From positions 1-64,000 of the forward strand of contig NZ_BBYR01000011.1 in assembly GCF_001293525.1 (NCBI RefSeq): a stretch of DNA of 64,000 nucleotides, read 5' to 3'. Below the pieces are notes generated by a model, which saw nothing but the letters and a program-made list of their open reading frames with translations, was not told the origin of the DNA and did no database searches. This document shows, one piece after another, positions 15,350-24,984 of the stretch (positions within the stretch are counted from its first letter, which is position 1; the number at the start of each line of letters is the position of its first letter). The position numbers were made by a program, and so were the translations under genes. Source of the DNA: Pseudideonella sakaiensis. Lineage in GTDB: Bacteria; Pseudomonadota; Gammaproteobacteria; Burkholderiales; Burkholderiaceae_C.

Positions 15350-17728
15350 TCAGCGCCGGAACAGGTCCAGGATGCCGCGCCGCTCTTCCTCGCTCGGCGG
15401 GGCCGGCATGCGGTCGTCCAGGCCGAGGCTGCTCACGCCGCCGTTGTGGGCGTATTCCTCGTACATCCACTCGCCGCCGACGTTGGTGACGCCTGGAGGC
15501 GCCACGGCCTCGCGCACCGGCACGTTCTTCAGGGTCTGGGCCATGTAGTCGATCCAGATCGGCAGCGAGAGCCCGCCGCCGGTTTCGCGGTCGCCCAGCT
15601 TGCGCGGGTTGTCGTAGCCCATCCAGACCACCGCCACCACCTCCTGCTGCCAGCCGGCGAACCAGGCGTCCAGCGAGTCGTTGGTGGTGCCGGTCTTGCC
15701 GTAGATGTCGCTGCGCTTGAGCAGGGCCTGGGCGCGCGCCGCCGTGCCGGAGCGGGTGACTTCCTGCAGCAGGCTGGTCATCACGAAGGCATTGCGGGCG
15801 TCGATGACGCGCCGCGAATCCTCCAGCGCCGGCGGCCGAGTCTCGTTGATGAGGCGGCCCCGGCTGTCCGTCACCTTCTGGATCAGGAACGGGTTGATGC
15901 GGTAGCCGCCGTTGGCGAACACCGCATAGGCCGTCGCCATCTGCATCGGCGTGACCGATCCGGCGCCGAGCGCCATCGTCAGGTAGGCCGGGTGCCGTTC
16001 GGCCTCGAAGCCGAAGCGGGTGATCCACTTCTGGGCATAGCCGGCGCCGATCGACTGCAGCACCCGGATCGAGATCATGTTCTTCGACTTCGCCAGGCCG
16101 CGCCGCAGCGACATCGGCCCGTCGAACTGCCCGTCGTAGTTCTTCGGCTCCCAGGGCTGGCTGCCGGTGGCGCCGGCGTCGAAGAAGAGCGGCGCGTCGT
16201 TGACGACCGTGGCGGGCGTGAAGCCCTTTTCCAGCGCCGCCGAGTAGATGAAGGGCTTGAAGCTGGAGCCGGGCTGGCGCCAGGCCTGGGTCACGTGGTT
16301 GAACTTGGCCTTCGAGTAGTCGAAGCCGCCGACCAGGGTGCGCACCGCGCCGGTGCGCGGATCCAGCGAGACGAAGGCGCCCTCGACCTCCGGCAGCTGG
16401 GTGATCGTCCAGTCGCCCTTGGGATTGCGCACCACCCGCACCACCGCGCCGCGGCGGATCTGGACCTTCGGGTTGGCCTTCTCGGCCAGCCCCGAGGCCA
16501 CCGGCCGCAGGCCGTCGCCGGTGATGGCGACCGACTCGCCGCTCTGCATCGCGACCACCACGCGCTTCGGGCTGGCCTCCAGCACCACGGCGGATTTCAG
16601 CTCGTCGTTGTCCGGGTGGTCGACCAGGGCCTCGGCGACCCGGGCATCCAGGTCCTGGGGATTGGCCGGCAGGTCGATGTAGTCCTCCGGACCGCGGTAG
16701 ACCTGGCGCCGCTCGTAGTCGAGGATGCCCTTGCGCAGCGCGCGGTAGGCCAGGTTCTGCTCCTGGCCGTTCAGCGTCAGCGTGACGTTCAGCCCGCGGG
16801 TGTAGGCCTCGTCGCCGTAGTGCGCGTAGATCAGCTGCCGCGCGGCCTCGGCCGCGTACTCGGCGTGCAGCGCGACGCTGGCGGGGGTGCGGTAGCGCAG
16901 CTTCTCGGCCCGCGCCTGGTCGTGCTGCGCCTGGGTGATGAAGCCGTTGTCGAGCATCCGCTCGATGATGTACTGCTGCCGCACGGTGGCGCGGCGCGGG
17001 TTGCTGATCGGGTTGTAGGCCGACGGCGCCTTCGGCAGGCCGGCCAGCATCGCCGCCTCGGCCACCGTCAGGTCCTTCAGCGGCTTGCCGAAGTAGATCT
17101 CGCTGGCCGACGCGAAGCCGTAGGCGCGCTGGCCGAGGTAGATCTGGTTCATGTAGATCTCGAGGATCTGGCGCTTGCCCAGCTGGCTCTCGATCTTCAG
17201 CGCCAGCAGGATCTCGTAGATCTTGCGCGTGAAGGTCTTCTCCGTGCTCAGGTAGAAGTTGCGCGCCAGCTGCATCGTGATCGTCGAGGCCCCCTGGCTG
17301 CGCGCTTCCATGAAGTTCGCGAGGCCCGCGCGCAGCACGCCGAAGTAGTCGACGCCGCCGTGCTGGTAGAAGCGGGCGTCCTCGATCGCGAGGACGGCAT
17401 CCTGCATCACCTTCGGAATCTCGTCGATCGGCACGAAACTGCGGCGTTCTTCGCCGAACTCGCCGATCAGCTGGCCATCGGCGGAGTAGATCCGCATCGG
17501 CAGCTTGGGCCGGTAGTCCGTCAGCCCGCCCAGGTCCGGCAGGTTGGGATAGGCCACGGTCAGCGCGATGCCGACCATCAGCAGCACCGTCAGCGCCAGC
17601 CCGACCACCACGCCGACGCTGCCGCCGAGCGTCTTGAGGATCCAGCGCCCCCAGTGTGCGGGCTGCGCGCCGGGCGCAGGCCCCGGGGAAGACCGACCGG
17701 CCCCGGCGGGGCGCTCAGCATCGCTCAT
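15350..17728 (-). CDS. mrcA: Penicillin-binding protein 1A (class A PBP)
   Basis: 792 aa. A bifunctional peptidoglycan glycosyltransferase and DD-transpeptidase of the inner membrane. A cytoplasmic N-terminus is followed by one transmembrane helix (about 38-60). The GT51 domain has its catalytic glutamate in IEDARFYQHGG (Glu116) and the QGASTITMQLARN motif. An OB-like insert follows. The transpeptidase has the nucleophile in PGSSFKP (about 486), SKN, and KTGTT (about 679). The length is normal. It is divergent from pilM, the widely conserved mrcA / pilMNOPQ arrangement. Confidence 0.96.
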   Translation of the reverse strand: MSDAERPAGAGRSSPGPAPGAQPAHWGRWILKTLGGSVGVVVGLALTVLLMVGIALTVAYPNLPDLGGLTDYRPKLPMRIYSADGQLIGEFGEERRSFVPIDEIPKVMQDAVLAIEDARFYQHGGVDYFGVLRAGLANFMEARSQGASTITMQLARNFYLSTEKTFTRKIYEILLALKIESQLGKRQILEIYMNQIYLGQRAYGFASASEIYFGKPLKDLTVAEAAMLAGLPKAPSAYNPISNPRRATVRQQYIIERMLDNGFITQAQHDQARAEKLRYRTPASVALHAEYAAEAARQLIYAHYGDEAYTRGLNVTLTLNGQEQNLAYRALRKGILDYERRQVYRGPEDYIDLPANPQDLDARVAEALVDHPDNDELKSAVVLEASPKRVVVAMQSGESVAITGDGLRPVASGLAEKANPKVQIRRGAVVRVVRNPKGDWTITQLPEVEGAFVSLDPRTGAVRTLVGGFDYSKAKFNHVTQAWRQPGSSFKPFIYSAALEKGFTPATVVNDAPLFFDAGATGSQPWEPKNYDGQFDGPMSLRRGLAKSKNMISIRVLQSIGAGYAQKWITRFGFEAERHPAYLTMALGAGSVTPMQMATAYAVFANGGYRINPFLIQKVTDSRGRLINETRPPALEDSRRVIDARNAFVMTSLLQEVTRSGTAARAQALLKRSDIYGKTGTTNDSLDAWFAGWQQEVVAVVWMGYDNPRKLGDRETGGGLSLPIWIDYMAQTLKNVPVREAVAPPGVTNVGGEWMYEEYAHNGGVSSLGLDDRMPAPPSEEERRGILDLFRR

Positions 17729-17750
17729 GAAAATTGCAAGAGTTCGGCCG

Positions 17751-17756
17751 ATTATA
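17751..17756 (-). promoter_or_regulatory. mrcA -10 element
   Basis: A perfect TATAAT on the minus strand, about 23 bases upstream of the mrcA start codon. No convincing -35 precedes it. The rest of the 285-base divergent region up to pilM holds the pilM promoter candidate and nothing else I can name. Confidence 0.5.
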
Positions 17757-17917
17757 GGAAGGCGACCGCCTCGCGGCGGCCCGCTCGACGGCTGCCGGCG
17801 CCCGCCTCGGGGCCGAATGCGGCGCGCCGCAGGGCCCGGACAGGCCGGGCGGAACGTGAGTGATTTGCAACGCAGTCCGCGAACTTGGGGAGAGCTGAAG
17901 TAGGTTCGACAACGGCT

Positions 17918-17946
17918 TTGCTGCTAGCATTGAAGTAGATTATTAA
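17918..17946 (+). promoter_or_regulatory. Candidate pilM operon promoter
   Basis: TTGCTG (17918-17923) and TATTAA (17941-17946) with 17-base spacing, in a locally AT-rich patch about 70 bases before pilM. Confidence 0.45.
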
Positions 17947-18013
17947 CATCTGTAACTGCGCCGACCGCATCGCGCGCATGGGGACTGGCCCCGAGGGAAC
18001 CTGGAGATCGCAC

Positions 18014-19093
18014 GTGAGCTTCCTGGACGGATTGCTGGGCAAGAAGTCGCCGCCGATGCTGGGGCTGGACATCTGCTCGACCAGCGTCAAGCTCGTCGAA
18101 CTCGGGCAGGACGGCGCGGGCAACTACGTCCTCGAGCGCTTCGCGTCCGAGCAGTTCGAGCGCGGCTGGATCGCCGACGGACACATCGAGAAGTTCGACG
18201 AGGTGGCGGATGCGGTGCGCCGCGTCGTCGCGAAGAGCGGCACCAAGACCAAGCAGGTGGTGATGGCGATGCCGCAGTCGGCCGTTATCACGAAGAAGAT
18301 CATCCTGCCGGCGGGCCTGCGCGAGGAGCAGCTCGAGGTGCAGGTCGAGTCCGAGGCCAACCAGTACATCCCGTTCTCGCTCGACGAGGTCAGCCTCGAC
18401 TTCTGCGTGATGGGCCCGAGCGCGGCCTCGCCCGGCGACGTCGAGGTGCTGATCGCCGCCTCCCGGAAGGATCGCGTGCAGGACCGCCAGGGCCTGGCCG
18501 AGGCCGCCGGGTTGAAGCCGATGGTGCTGGACATCGAGTCCCACGCGTCGCGCCTCGCGATGAGCCGGATCATCGGCGCGCTGCCCAACAAGGGCAAGGA
18601 TTCGCTGGTCGCGCTGTTCGAGATCGGTGCCGACACGACCAGCCTCAAGGTCCTGCGCGACGAGGAAATGCTCTACGACCGCGACCAGGCCTTCGGCGGC
18701 GCGCAGCTGACGCAGCTGATCTCGCGCCAGTACGGCTTTTCCTTCGAAGAGGCCGAGCAGAAGAAGCTGGCGGGCGACCTGCCGGAGGACTACGAGACGG
18801 CGATCCTCGCCCCCTTCGTCGACAGCCTGGCGCAGGAGATCGGCCGGGCGCTGCAGTACTTCTTCACCAGCACGCCCCACCACAAGGTCCACTACGTGAT
18901 GCTCGCCGGCGGCACGGCCACGCTCGCCGGCCTGAAGGATCGGGTCACGGCGCTCACCGGCTTCGCGGCGATGGTGGTCAACCCCTTCGACAAGATGAAG
19001 CTCGGATCGGCAGTGCGTGAGAGCAAGCTGCGCCGCGAGGCGCCGTCCTACCTGACGGCCTGCGGCCTCGCGATGCGGAGGTTCGTCCAGTGA
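18014..19093 (+). CDS. pilM: Type IV pilus assembly protein PilM
   Basis: 359 aa. An actin-like (FtsA fold) cytoplasmic ATP-binding protein that binds the N-terminus of PilN and anchors the pilus alignment complex. The ATPase motifs LGLDICSTSVKLVEL (phosphate 1) and FEIGADTTSLKVL (phosphate 2) and the AGGTATLAGL adenosine segment are visible. The GTG start at 18014 (VSFLDGLLGKK) follows a GGAGA ribosome site. An ATG at 17978 would add 12 atypical residues. It is the first gene of pilMNOPQ. Confidence 0.94.
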   Translation: MSFLDGLLGKKSPPMLGLDICSTSVKLVELGQDGAGNYVLERFASEQFERGWIADGHIEKFDEVADAVRRVVAKSGTKTKQVVMAMPQSAVITKKIILPAGLREEQLEVQVESEANQYIPFSLDEVSLDFCVMGPSAASPGDVEVLIAASRKDRVQDRQGLAEAAGLKPMVLDIESHASRLAMSRIIGALPNKGKDSLVALFEIGADTTSLKVLRDEEMLYDRDQAFGGAQLTQLISRQYGFSFEEAEQKKLAGDLPEDYETAILAPFVDSLAQEIGRALQYFFTSTPHHKVHYVMLAGGTATLAGLKDRVTALTGFAAMVVNPFDKMKLGSAVRESKLRREAPSYLTACGLAMRRFVQ

Positions 19094-19728
19094 TCCTGAT
19101 CAACCTGCTGCCGCACCGCGAGGAGCGGCGCAAGCGGCGCAAGGCGGCGTTCTACGCCGGGCTGGGGCTGGCGGCGGCCGTCGGCGCCGGCGTCGTCGCG
19201 CTGTGGTACGGCGTGCTGCAGCAGATGATCTCGACGCAGCAGGCCCGCAACGAGTTCCTGATCGCCGAGACGCGCAAGCTGGAGGCGCAGATCAAGGACA
19301 TCGCGACGCTGAAGGCCGAGATCGACGCGCTGAAGGCGCGGCAGACGGCCGTCGAGAACCTGCAGCTCGACCGCAACGTGCCGGTGCACATCCTGAACGA
19401 GCTGGTGCGCCAGACGCCGGAGGGCGTGTACTTCACGTCGCTGAAGCAGGAAGGCCAGGTGCTCAACATCACCGGCATCACGCAGACGAACGAGCGGATG
19501 TCGGAATTCCTGCGCAACACCGGCAACAACTCCGAGTGGCTGACCCGCCCGGAGCTGGTGGAGATCAAGCTCTCGAACGCCCAGACGACGGCCGCGGGGC
19601 GTGACCAGCGCAAGCTGTTCGATTTCACGATGCGCATCAGCGTCAAGCGCCAGGCCGACCAGCCGGGCTCGGCTGCGAGTGCCGCGAGTGCGCCGGCGCC
19701 GGCCGGCACCGCCACGGCCTCCCGTTAA
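19090..19728 (+). CDS. pilN: Type IV pilus inner-membrane protein PilN
   Basis: 212 aa. A bitopic inner-membrane protein of the alignment complex. The cytoplasmic N-terminal MILINLLPHRE is the highly conserved PilM-binding peptide. It is followed by one transmembrane helix (about 18-40), a coiled coil (QARNEFLIAETRKLEAQIKD) and a ferredoxin-like periplasmic domain. The GTG start overlaps the pilM stop. Confidence 0.94.
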   Translation: MILINLLPHREERRKRRKAAFYAGLGLAAAVGAGVVALWYGVLQQMISTQQARNEFLIAETRKLEAQIKDIATLKAEIDALKARQTAVENLQLDRNVPVHILNELVRQTPEGVYFTSLKQEGQVLNITGITQTNERMSEFLRNTGNNSEWLTRPELVEIKLSNAQTTAAGRDQRKLFDFTMRISVKRQADQPGSAASAASAPAPAGTATASR

Positions 19729-19744
19729 TCTTCCGCGCAGCACC

Positions 19745-20452
19745 ATGGCCACGAGCATTGCACCCCGGAAGAAGAAGGCGTCGATGAACATCGACCTCGG
19801 CGCTGCGACCGCCGGGATCCGCGAACAGTTCCGCGACCTCAACCCGAACGACCCGGGCCAGTGGCCGCTGCTGCCGAAGCTGGCGCTGTGGATCGTGCTG
19901 GCGGTGCTGGTGGTGGTCGCCGGCTGGTTCCTGCTGCTGTCGTCGGCGCAGGACGAGCTGGAGGGCGAGCGCAACCGCGAGCCGGGCCTGAAGTCCGAGT
20001 ACCGCGCCAAGCTGGCGCAGGCGGTCAACCTCGAGGAGCTGCGCCGGCAGAAGCTGGAGGTCGAGGAGTACGTCAACCAGCTCGAGAAGCAGCTGCCCGG
20101 CAAGGCCGAGATGGCGGCCCTGCTGTCGGACATCAACCAGGCCGGGCTGGGCCGCGGGCTGCAGTTCGAGCTCTGGCGCCCCGGCCAGGTCGTCGTGCGC
20201 GACTACTACGCCGAGCTGCCGATCTCGATCAAGGTCAGCGGCCGCTATCACGACATGGGCGCCTTCGCGGCCGACATCGCCAACCTGTCGCGGATCGTGA
20301 CCCTGCACAACATGTCGATCACCGGCTCGCGCGCGGACCCGAACGCGCCGCTGTCGATGGAGGCCGTGGCGCGCACCTACCGCTACCTGGACCAGGCCGA
20401 GATCGAGCAGGTCCGGGCCGCCCAGCAACAGAACAAGCCGGGGCCGAAGTGA
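19745..20452 (+). CDS. pilO: Type IV pilus inner-membrane protein PilO
   Basis: 235 aa. Partner of PilN in the alignment complex. It has a short cytoplasmic N-terminus, one transmembrane helix (PLLPKLALWIVLAVLVVVAG), a coiled coil, and a periplasmic ferredoxin-like domain with FELWRPGQ and ELPISIKVSGRYHDMGAF, both typical. The ATG at 19745 was chosen by position, since no strong ribosome site is visible. Confidence 0.93.
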   Translation: MATSIAPRKKKASMNIDLGAATAGIREQFRDLNPNDPGQWPLLPKLALWIVLAVLVVVAGWFLLLSSAQDELEGERNREPGLKSEYRAKLAQAVNLEELRRQKLEVEEYVNQLEKQLPGKAEMAALLSDINQAGLGRGLQFELWRPGQVVVRDYYAELPISIKVSGRYHDMGAFAADIANLSRIVTLHNMSITGSRADPNAPLSMEAVARTYRYLDQAEIEQVRAAQQQNKPGPK

Positions 20453-21009
20453 TGCGCCACCCCCTCAGGACGTCCCCCCGCGGGTTGCGACTGGGCCTGG
20501 TGGTCCTGGCCGCTGCCCTGGTCGCCGCCTGTGCCGCCGAGCAGGAGGAGCTGCGCGCGTGGATGGACCAGCAGCGGCGCGAGGTCAAGCCGAACGTGCC
20601 GCCGATCTCGCCGCCGAAGTCCTTCCGCCCGCAGCCCTACCTCGCCTTCGACGGCGTCGAGCCCTTCAGCCCGCAGAAGCTGACCGTCGGCATCCGGCCG
20701 CAGGAGACGCGCCCGATGAGCGCGATGCTCGCCGCCGAGCTGAACCGCCGCAAGCAGCCGCTGGAGGCCTTCCCGCTGGACAGCATGACGATGGTCGGCA
20801 GCGTGCGCCGGGGCGGACGCCCCTTCGCGCTGCTGCGCGTGGACAACCTGCTGTACCAGGTCAAGGCGGGGGATTACCTGGGTCAGAACTACGGCAAGAT
20901 CACGCAGATCACCGAGACCGAGATCACCCTGCGCGAGATCGTTCAGGATGCCGCGGGTGAATGGATCGAGCGCCCGGGCTCGCTCCTCCTCCAGGAAAAC
21001 GCCAAATGA
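20452..21009 (+). CDS. pilP: Type IV pilus lipoprotein PilP
   Basis: 185 aa. An inner-membrane lipoprotein that links PilNO to the secretin PilQ. The lipobox is VAAC, followed by an extended linker (RREVKPNVPPISPPKSF) and the conserved HR-like beta-sandwich domain (SMTMVGSVRRGGRPFALLRV, GDYLGQNYGKI). The start overlaps the pilO stop (TGATG). Confidence 0.94.
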   Translation: MRHPLRTSPRGLRLGLVVLAAALVAACAAEQEELRAWMDQQRREVKPNVPPISPPKSFRPQPYLAFDGVEPFSPQKLTVGIRPQETRPMSAMLAAELNRRKQPLEAFPLDSMTMVGSVRRGGRPFALLRVDNLLYQVKAGDYLGQNYGKITQITETEITLREIVQDAAGEWIERPGSLLLQENAK

Positions 21010-23219
21010 CGAAGACCGCCGAACCCGCCGCCGCGCCGCCCGTGACGACCCGCTGGCTTTCCCGGGCCCTCGTGTGGGGCGGCCTCGTGTGTGCCGCGAT
21101 CCCCGCCTGGGCCCAGAACGCCATCCAGTCGGTCACCGGCAGCCAGCAGGGCTCGACCGACGTGGTGCGCATCGAGCTGGCGCAGCCGCTGCCGGCCGTG
21201 CCGCGCGGCTTCTCGATCCAGTCGCCGCCGCGGGTCGCGATCGACCTGCCCGGCGTGACGAACGCGATGGGCAAGTCCCTGGTCGAGGTGAACCAGGGCA
21301 ACCTGCGCTCGATCAACGTCGCCCAGGGCGACGAACGCACCCGCCTGGTGCTGAACCTGCGCCAGGCCGCCACCTACCGCGCGGAGGTGCAGGGACGCAC
21401 GCTGCTGGTGATGGTCGACACCGGGCCGGCCGTCGCTGCGCCGCCGGCCGCGATGGCCGCGGCGCCCGCCGCCGCCCCGATGGCGCCGGCCGCCCCGGCC
21501 ACCACCTCTGCCGTGCGCCCGGCCGGTGCATCGGCCACGCAGTTCGCCGAAAGCCTGAACGCCACCGCACAGGCGCTGCAGAACATCGACTTCCGCCGCG
21601 GCAACGACGGTGCCGGCCGGGTCGTCGTCGACCTGCCGAGCAACCAGGTCGGCGTCGACATCCGGCAGCAGGGCCGCACGCTGGTCGTTGATTTCCTGCG
21701 CTCGACGGCGCCGGACAGCCTGCGCCGCCGCCTCGACGTGACCGACTTCGGCACCCCCGTGCAGACCGTGGCCACGTACCAGAACGGCGACAACGTCCGC
21801 ATGGTCGTGACCCCGCGCGGCAACTGGGAGCACTCGGCGTACCAGAGCGACCGTCAGTTCGTGCTGGAGGTGCGGCCGGTCGCGCTCGACCCGAACCGGC
21901 TGGTCGCCGGGCCGAAGTACAGCGGCGACAAGCTGTCGCTGAACTTCCAGAGCATCGAGGTGCGGGCGCTGCTGCAGGTCATCGCCGACTTCACCAACTT
22001 CAACATCGTCACCAGCGACACCGTCACCGGCAACGTGACGCTGCGGCTGAAGGACGTGCCCTGGGACCAGGCGCTCGACATCATCCTCGAGGCGAAGAAC
22101 CTCGGCGTGAAGAAGACCGGCAACGTGCTGCTGATCGCGCCCAAGGAAGAGCTCGCGACCAAGGAGCGGCTCGAGCTCGAGGCGCGGGCCCAGATCGCGC
22201 AGCTGGAGCCGCTGCGCACCCAGGCCTTCCAGCTGAACTACACCAAGGCCGAGGACGTCGCCCGGGGCCTGACCGGCCAGATCACCGGTGGCGGCTCCGG
22301 CGCCACGACCACGCGGATCCTGTCGGCCCGCGGCTCGGTGCTGTTCGAGGTCCGGACCAACCAGCTTTTCGTCAACGACACGCCGAGCAAGCTCGAGGAG
22401 GTGCAGGCGCTGATCGCGAAGATCGACGTGCCGGTGCGCCAGGTGCTGATCGAGGCCCGGATCGTCATTGCCGACGACAAGTTCGGACGCTCGCTGGGTG
22501 CCAAGCTCGGCGTCACCGATGCGCGCGGCGTCGGCGGCGGCAACCGCATCTCGATCGGCGGCAACATGAACGCGATCGGGGCGCAGACCGGCCAGACCGC
22601 TTCGGTGGACTTCGCGAACAGCCAGTTCGTGAACCTGCCTGCGGTCGGCCAGAACGACTACTCGCCCGCCACGTTCGCGCTGTCGCTGTTCGGCGCCTCG
22701 GCCAACCGCTTCCTCAACCTCGAGCTGTCGGCCCTCGAGGCGGACGGCAAGGGCAAGGTCGTGTCCAGCCCGCGCGTGGTCACCACCGACCAGGTCAAGG
22801 CGCTGATCGAGCAGGGCGAGGAACTGCCCTACCAGACGGCGACCTCGAGCGGCGCGACCGCGATCCAGTTCCGCCAGGCCAGCCTGAAGCTGGAGGTGAC
22901 GCCGCAGATCACGCCGGAAGGCAACGTGATCCTCGACGTCGACGTCAACAAGGACAGCGTCGGCCGCGTGACCTCCGCGGGCCTCGCGATCGACAAGAAG
23001 CACGTGCGCACGCAGGTGCTGGTCGAGAACGGCGGCACGGTCGTGATCGGCGGCATCTTCGAGCAGACGGACCGCGAGGACATCACCAAGGTGCCCTTCC
23101 TCGGCGACGTGCCCTACCTCGGCAACCTCTTCAAGACCCGCAACAAGTCGTCCAGCAAGACCGAACTGCTGATCTTCATCACGCCCAAGGTCGTGACCGA
23201 CCGTGCGGCCGCCCGCTGA
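21006..23219 (+). CDS. pilQ: Type IV pilus secretin PilQ
   Basis: 737 aa. The outer-membrane channel through which the pilus passes. In order: a signal peptide ending near AIPAWAQ, two AMIN domains that bind peptidoglycan (about 40-330) separated by an alanine/proline linker, an STN/N0 domain (SLNFQSIEVRALLQVIADF), an N1 domain, and the C-terminal secretin domain with VDVNKDSVGRV and the conserved TVVIGGIFEQ and VPFLGDVPYLGNLFK segments. The start overlaps the pilP stop (ATGA). Confidence 0.96.
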   Translation: MTKTAEPAAAPPVTTRWLSRALVWGGLVCAAIPAWAQNAIQSVTGSQQGSTDVVRIELAQPLPAVPRGFSIQSPPRVAIDLPGVTNAMGKSLVEVNQGNLRSINVAQGDERTRLVLNLRQAATYRAEVQGRTLLVMVDTGPAVAAPPAAMAAAPAAAPMAPAAPATTSAVRPAGASATQFAESLNATAQALQNIDFRRGNDGAGRVVVDLPSNQVGVDIRQQGRTLVVDFLRSTAPDSLRRRLDVTDFGTPVQTVATYQNGDNVRMVVTPRGNWEHSAYQSDRQFVLEVRPVALDPNRLVAGPKYSGDKLSLNFQSIEVRALLQVIADFTNFNIVTSDTVTGNVTLRLKDVPWDQALDIILEAKNLGVKKTGNVLLIAPKEELATKERLELEARAQIAQLEPLRTQAFQLNYTKAEDVARGLTGQITGGGSGATTTRILSARGSVLFEVRTNQLFVNDTPSKLEEVQALIAKIDVPVRQVLIEARIVIADDKFGRSLGAKLGVTDARGVGGGNRISIGGNMNAIGAQTGQTASVDFANSQFVNLPAVGQNDYSPATFALSLFGASANRFLNLELSALEADGKGKVVSSPRVVTTDQVKALIEQGEELPYQTATSSGATAIQFRQASLKLEVTPQITPEGNVILDVDVNKDSVGRVTSAGLAIDKKHVRTQVLVENGGTVVIGGIFEQTDREDITKVPFLGDVPYLGNLFKTRNKSSSKTELLIFITPKVVTDRAAAR

Positions 23220-23253
23220 GTCCCCGTCCACCGGCAACCGACCCCTGTCGACC

Positions 23254-24984
23254 ATGATGAACGCTTTCGTGAAATGGCCGCTGGCCCTGGTGATGGCCGT
23301 CGCGCTGGCGGCCTGCGGTGGGGGTGGCGGCGCGGGCAGCACGCCGTTCGGCGGCACGTCCGGCTCGGGCAGTGGCAGCGGATCCGGGTCCGGCTCCGGC
23401 AGCGGCTCGGGCGGCACCACCACCCCGGTCGTCACCGCCGCGGACCTGATCCTGCAGGTCAGCAAGGCCACGCTGGCCAATGCTGGCACGGATTCGGTCA
23501 CGGTGACCGCGACGGCGCTCGACGCGTCGCGCAACACGCTGGCCGGGGCCACCGTGTCGCTGTCGGTCGATTCCGAGGCGATCCTGACGGTGACGTCCAG
23601 CGGCACCACCACCGGCACCAACGGCCAGGCGACGGCGACCCTCGCCACCGGCGCCAACCGCGCCAACCGCACGCTGACCGTGACGGCCAAGTCCGGCGAC
23701 CTGACGCGCACCGCGACCGTGCAGGTCGTCGGCGCCCGGCTGACGGCCACCCTCGTGTCGGCCGTGGTGGCGCCCGGCGCGACCGGGCGGGCCACGTTCC
23801 GCCTCGTCGACCAGGCCACCAACGCGATGACCGGCCAGGCGATCAAGGTCACGTCCACCGGCCTGACGCCGGCCGAAGCCTCCGGGACGACGAACGTCAG
23901 CGGCGAGTTCGAGTACGCCTTCACCGCGCCATCCACCCCCGGCAGCTACACCATCACCGGCAGCGCCGGGGGCGCGTCGCTCGATGCGCCGCTGAGCGTG
24001 CTGGTGCAGAACGTGAGCACCATACCGGCCGTTGGCATTGCCGTCACCTCGGCATCGGTGTCCGCCAATCCCAGCGTGGTCGGCACCAACGCCGCGGGCG
24101 CGACGACCAACCGCTCGGAGATCCGTGCCCTCTTCCTCGGCAGCGCCAACACCCCGGTCCCGAACGTCCGCGTGAAGTTCGACCTCGACGGCGACGCCAA
24201 CACCGTGGGCGGCAGCTTCTCCACCGGCACCAGCACGCTGTACAGCGATGCCAACGGTGTCGTCACCTCCGCCTACATCGCCGGCAGCCGCTCCAGCCCG
24301 ACCAATGGCGTCAGTGTGCGGGCCTGCTACTACAACACCGATGCCGAGGCGGCGGCCGATCCCTACGTGAACGGCAAGGTCTCGACCTGCGCGAATGCCG
24401 CGCGGGTCACGCTGACGATCACCTCCGAACCGCTCGGCGTGTCGATCGGCACGAACGAACTGATCATCGTCAACGAACTCACCTACATCAAGAAGATGGT
24501 CGTCAGCGTGGTCGATTCCGCCGGCGTCGCGAAGGCGGACGTGCCGCTCGTCGTTTCGCTCGACCTGCCGGTCTACCGGAAGGGCTACTACGTGGCCGGT
24601 GCCAACAGTTGGGGCCAGGTGCTGACAGCCGTCTGCGCGAACGAGGACCTGAACCGCAATGGCGTGCTGGAAACTGGCGAGGACATCAACGGCAGCGTCC
24701 GCCTAGAGCCCGGCAAGTCCGACGTCAGCGTCAGCCTGCTGCAATCGCGCACGCGGGCGGACGGAACCGCCGACTTGCAGATCCAGTACGCCAAGAGCTT
24801 TGCCACCTGGGTCGATGCGGTGATCACCGTGGCGGCCTCGGGGGTGTCGGGTACCGAAGGGCGGGCGAGCTACGTCTTCGCGCCGGTGCCGGCATCCGCC
24901 GAAGCCATCAACGACCTCGCAACGACGCCAGCCTTCGTGCTGAGCCCGTACGGTCGCGATCCGTCGTGCACCAGTCCGAACTAG
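23254..24984 (+). CDS. Ig-like (Big/invasin-type) surface lipoprotein in the pil-aro operon
   Basis: 576 aa, not a named gene. The N-terminus MMNAFVKWPLALVMAVA ends in a lipobox (LAAC), then a glycine run and a Gly-Ser tract of about 18 residues that acts as a tether. The rest is threonine/serine-rich beta sandwiches resembling bacterial Ig-like domains, for example around ATLANAGTDSVTVTATALD and SDANGVVTSAYIAG. Near the C-terminus NEDLNRNGVLETGEDI looks like a calcium-binding loop. It starts 34 bases after pilQ and its end overlaps aroK. A surface-exposed, pilus-linked adhesin or secretin-associated role is an inference from position and domains. Confidence 0.75.
   Translation: MMNAFVKWPLALVMAVALAACGGGGGAGSTPFGGTSGSGSGSGSGSGSGSGSGGTTTPVVTAADLILQVSKATLANAGTDSVTVTATALDASRNTLAGATVSLSVDSEAILTVTSSGTTTGTNGQATATLATGANRANRTLTVTAKSGDLTRTATVQVVGARLTATLVSAVVAPGATGRATFRLVDQATNAMTGQAIKVTSTGLTPAEASGTTNVSGEFEYAFTAPSTPGSYTITGSAGGASLDAPLSVLVQNVSTIPAVGIAVTSASVSANPSVVGTNAAGATTNRSEIRALFLGSANTPVPNVRVKFDLDGDANTVGGSFSTGTSTLYSDANGVVTSAYIAGSRSSPTNGVSVRACYYNTDAEAAADPYVNGKVSTCANAARVTLTITSEPLGVSIGTNELIIVNELTYIKKMVVSVVDSAGVAKADVPLVVSLDLPVYRKGYYVAGANSWGQVLTAVCANEDLNRNGVLETGEDINGSVRLEPGKSDVSVSLLQSRTRADGTADLQIQYAKSFATWVDAVITVAASGVSGTEGRASYVFAPVPASAEAINDLATTPAFVLSPYGRDPSCTSPN

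Noticed and set aside
23370-23420. Gly-Ser coding tract as a microsatellite repeat element
   Set aside because: The codons vary (GGC/TCG/AGT/GGA/TCC), so it is a protein linker, not a slippage-prone DNA repeat.
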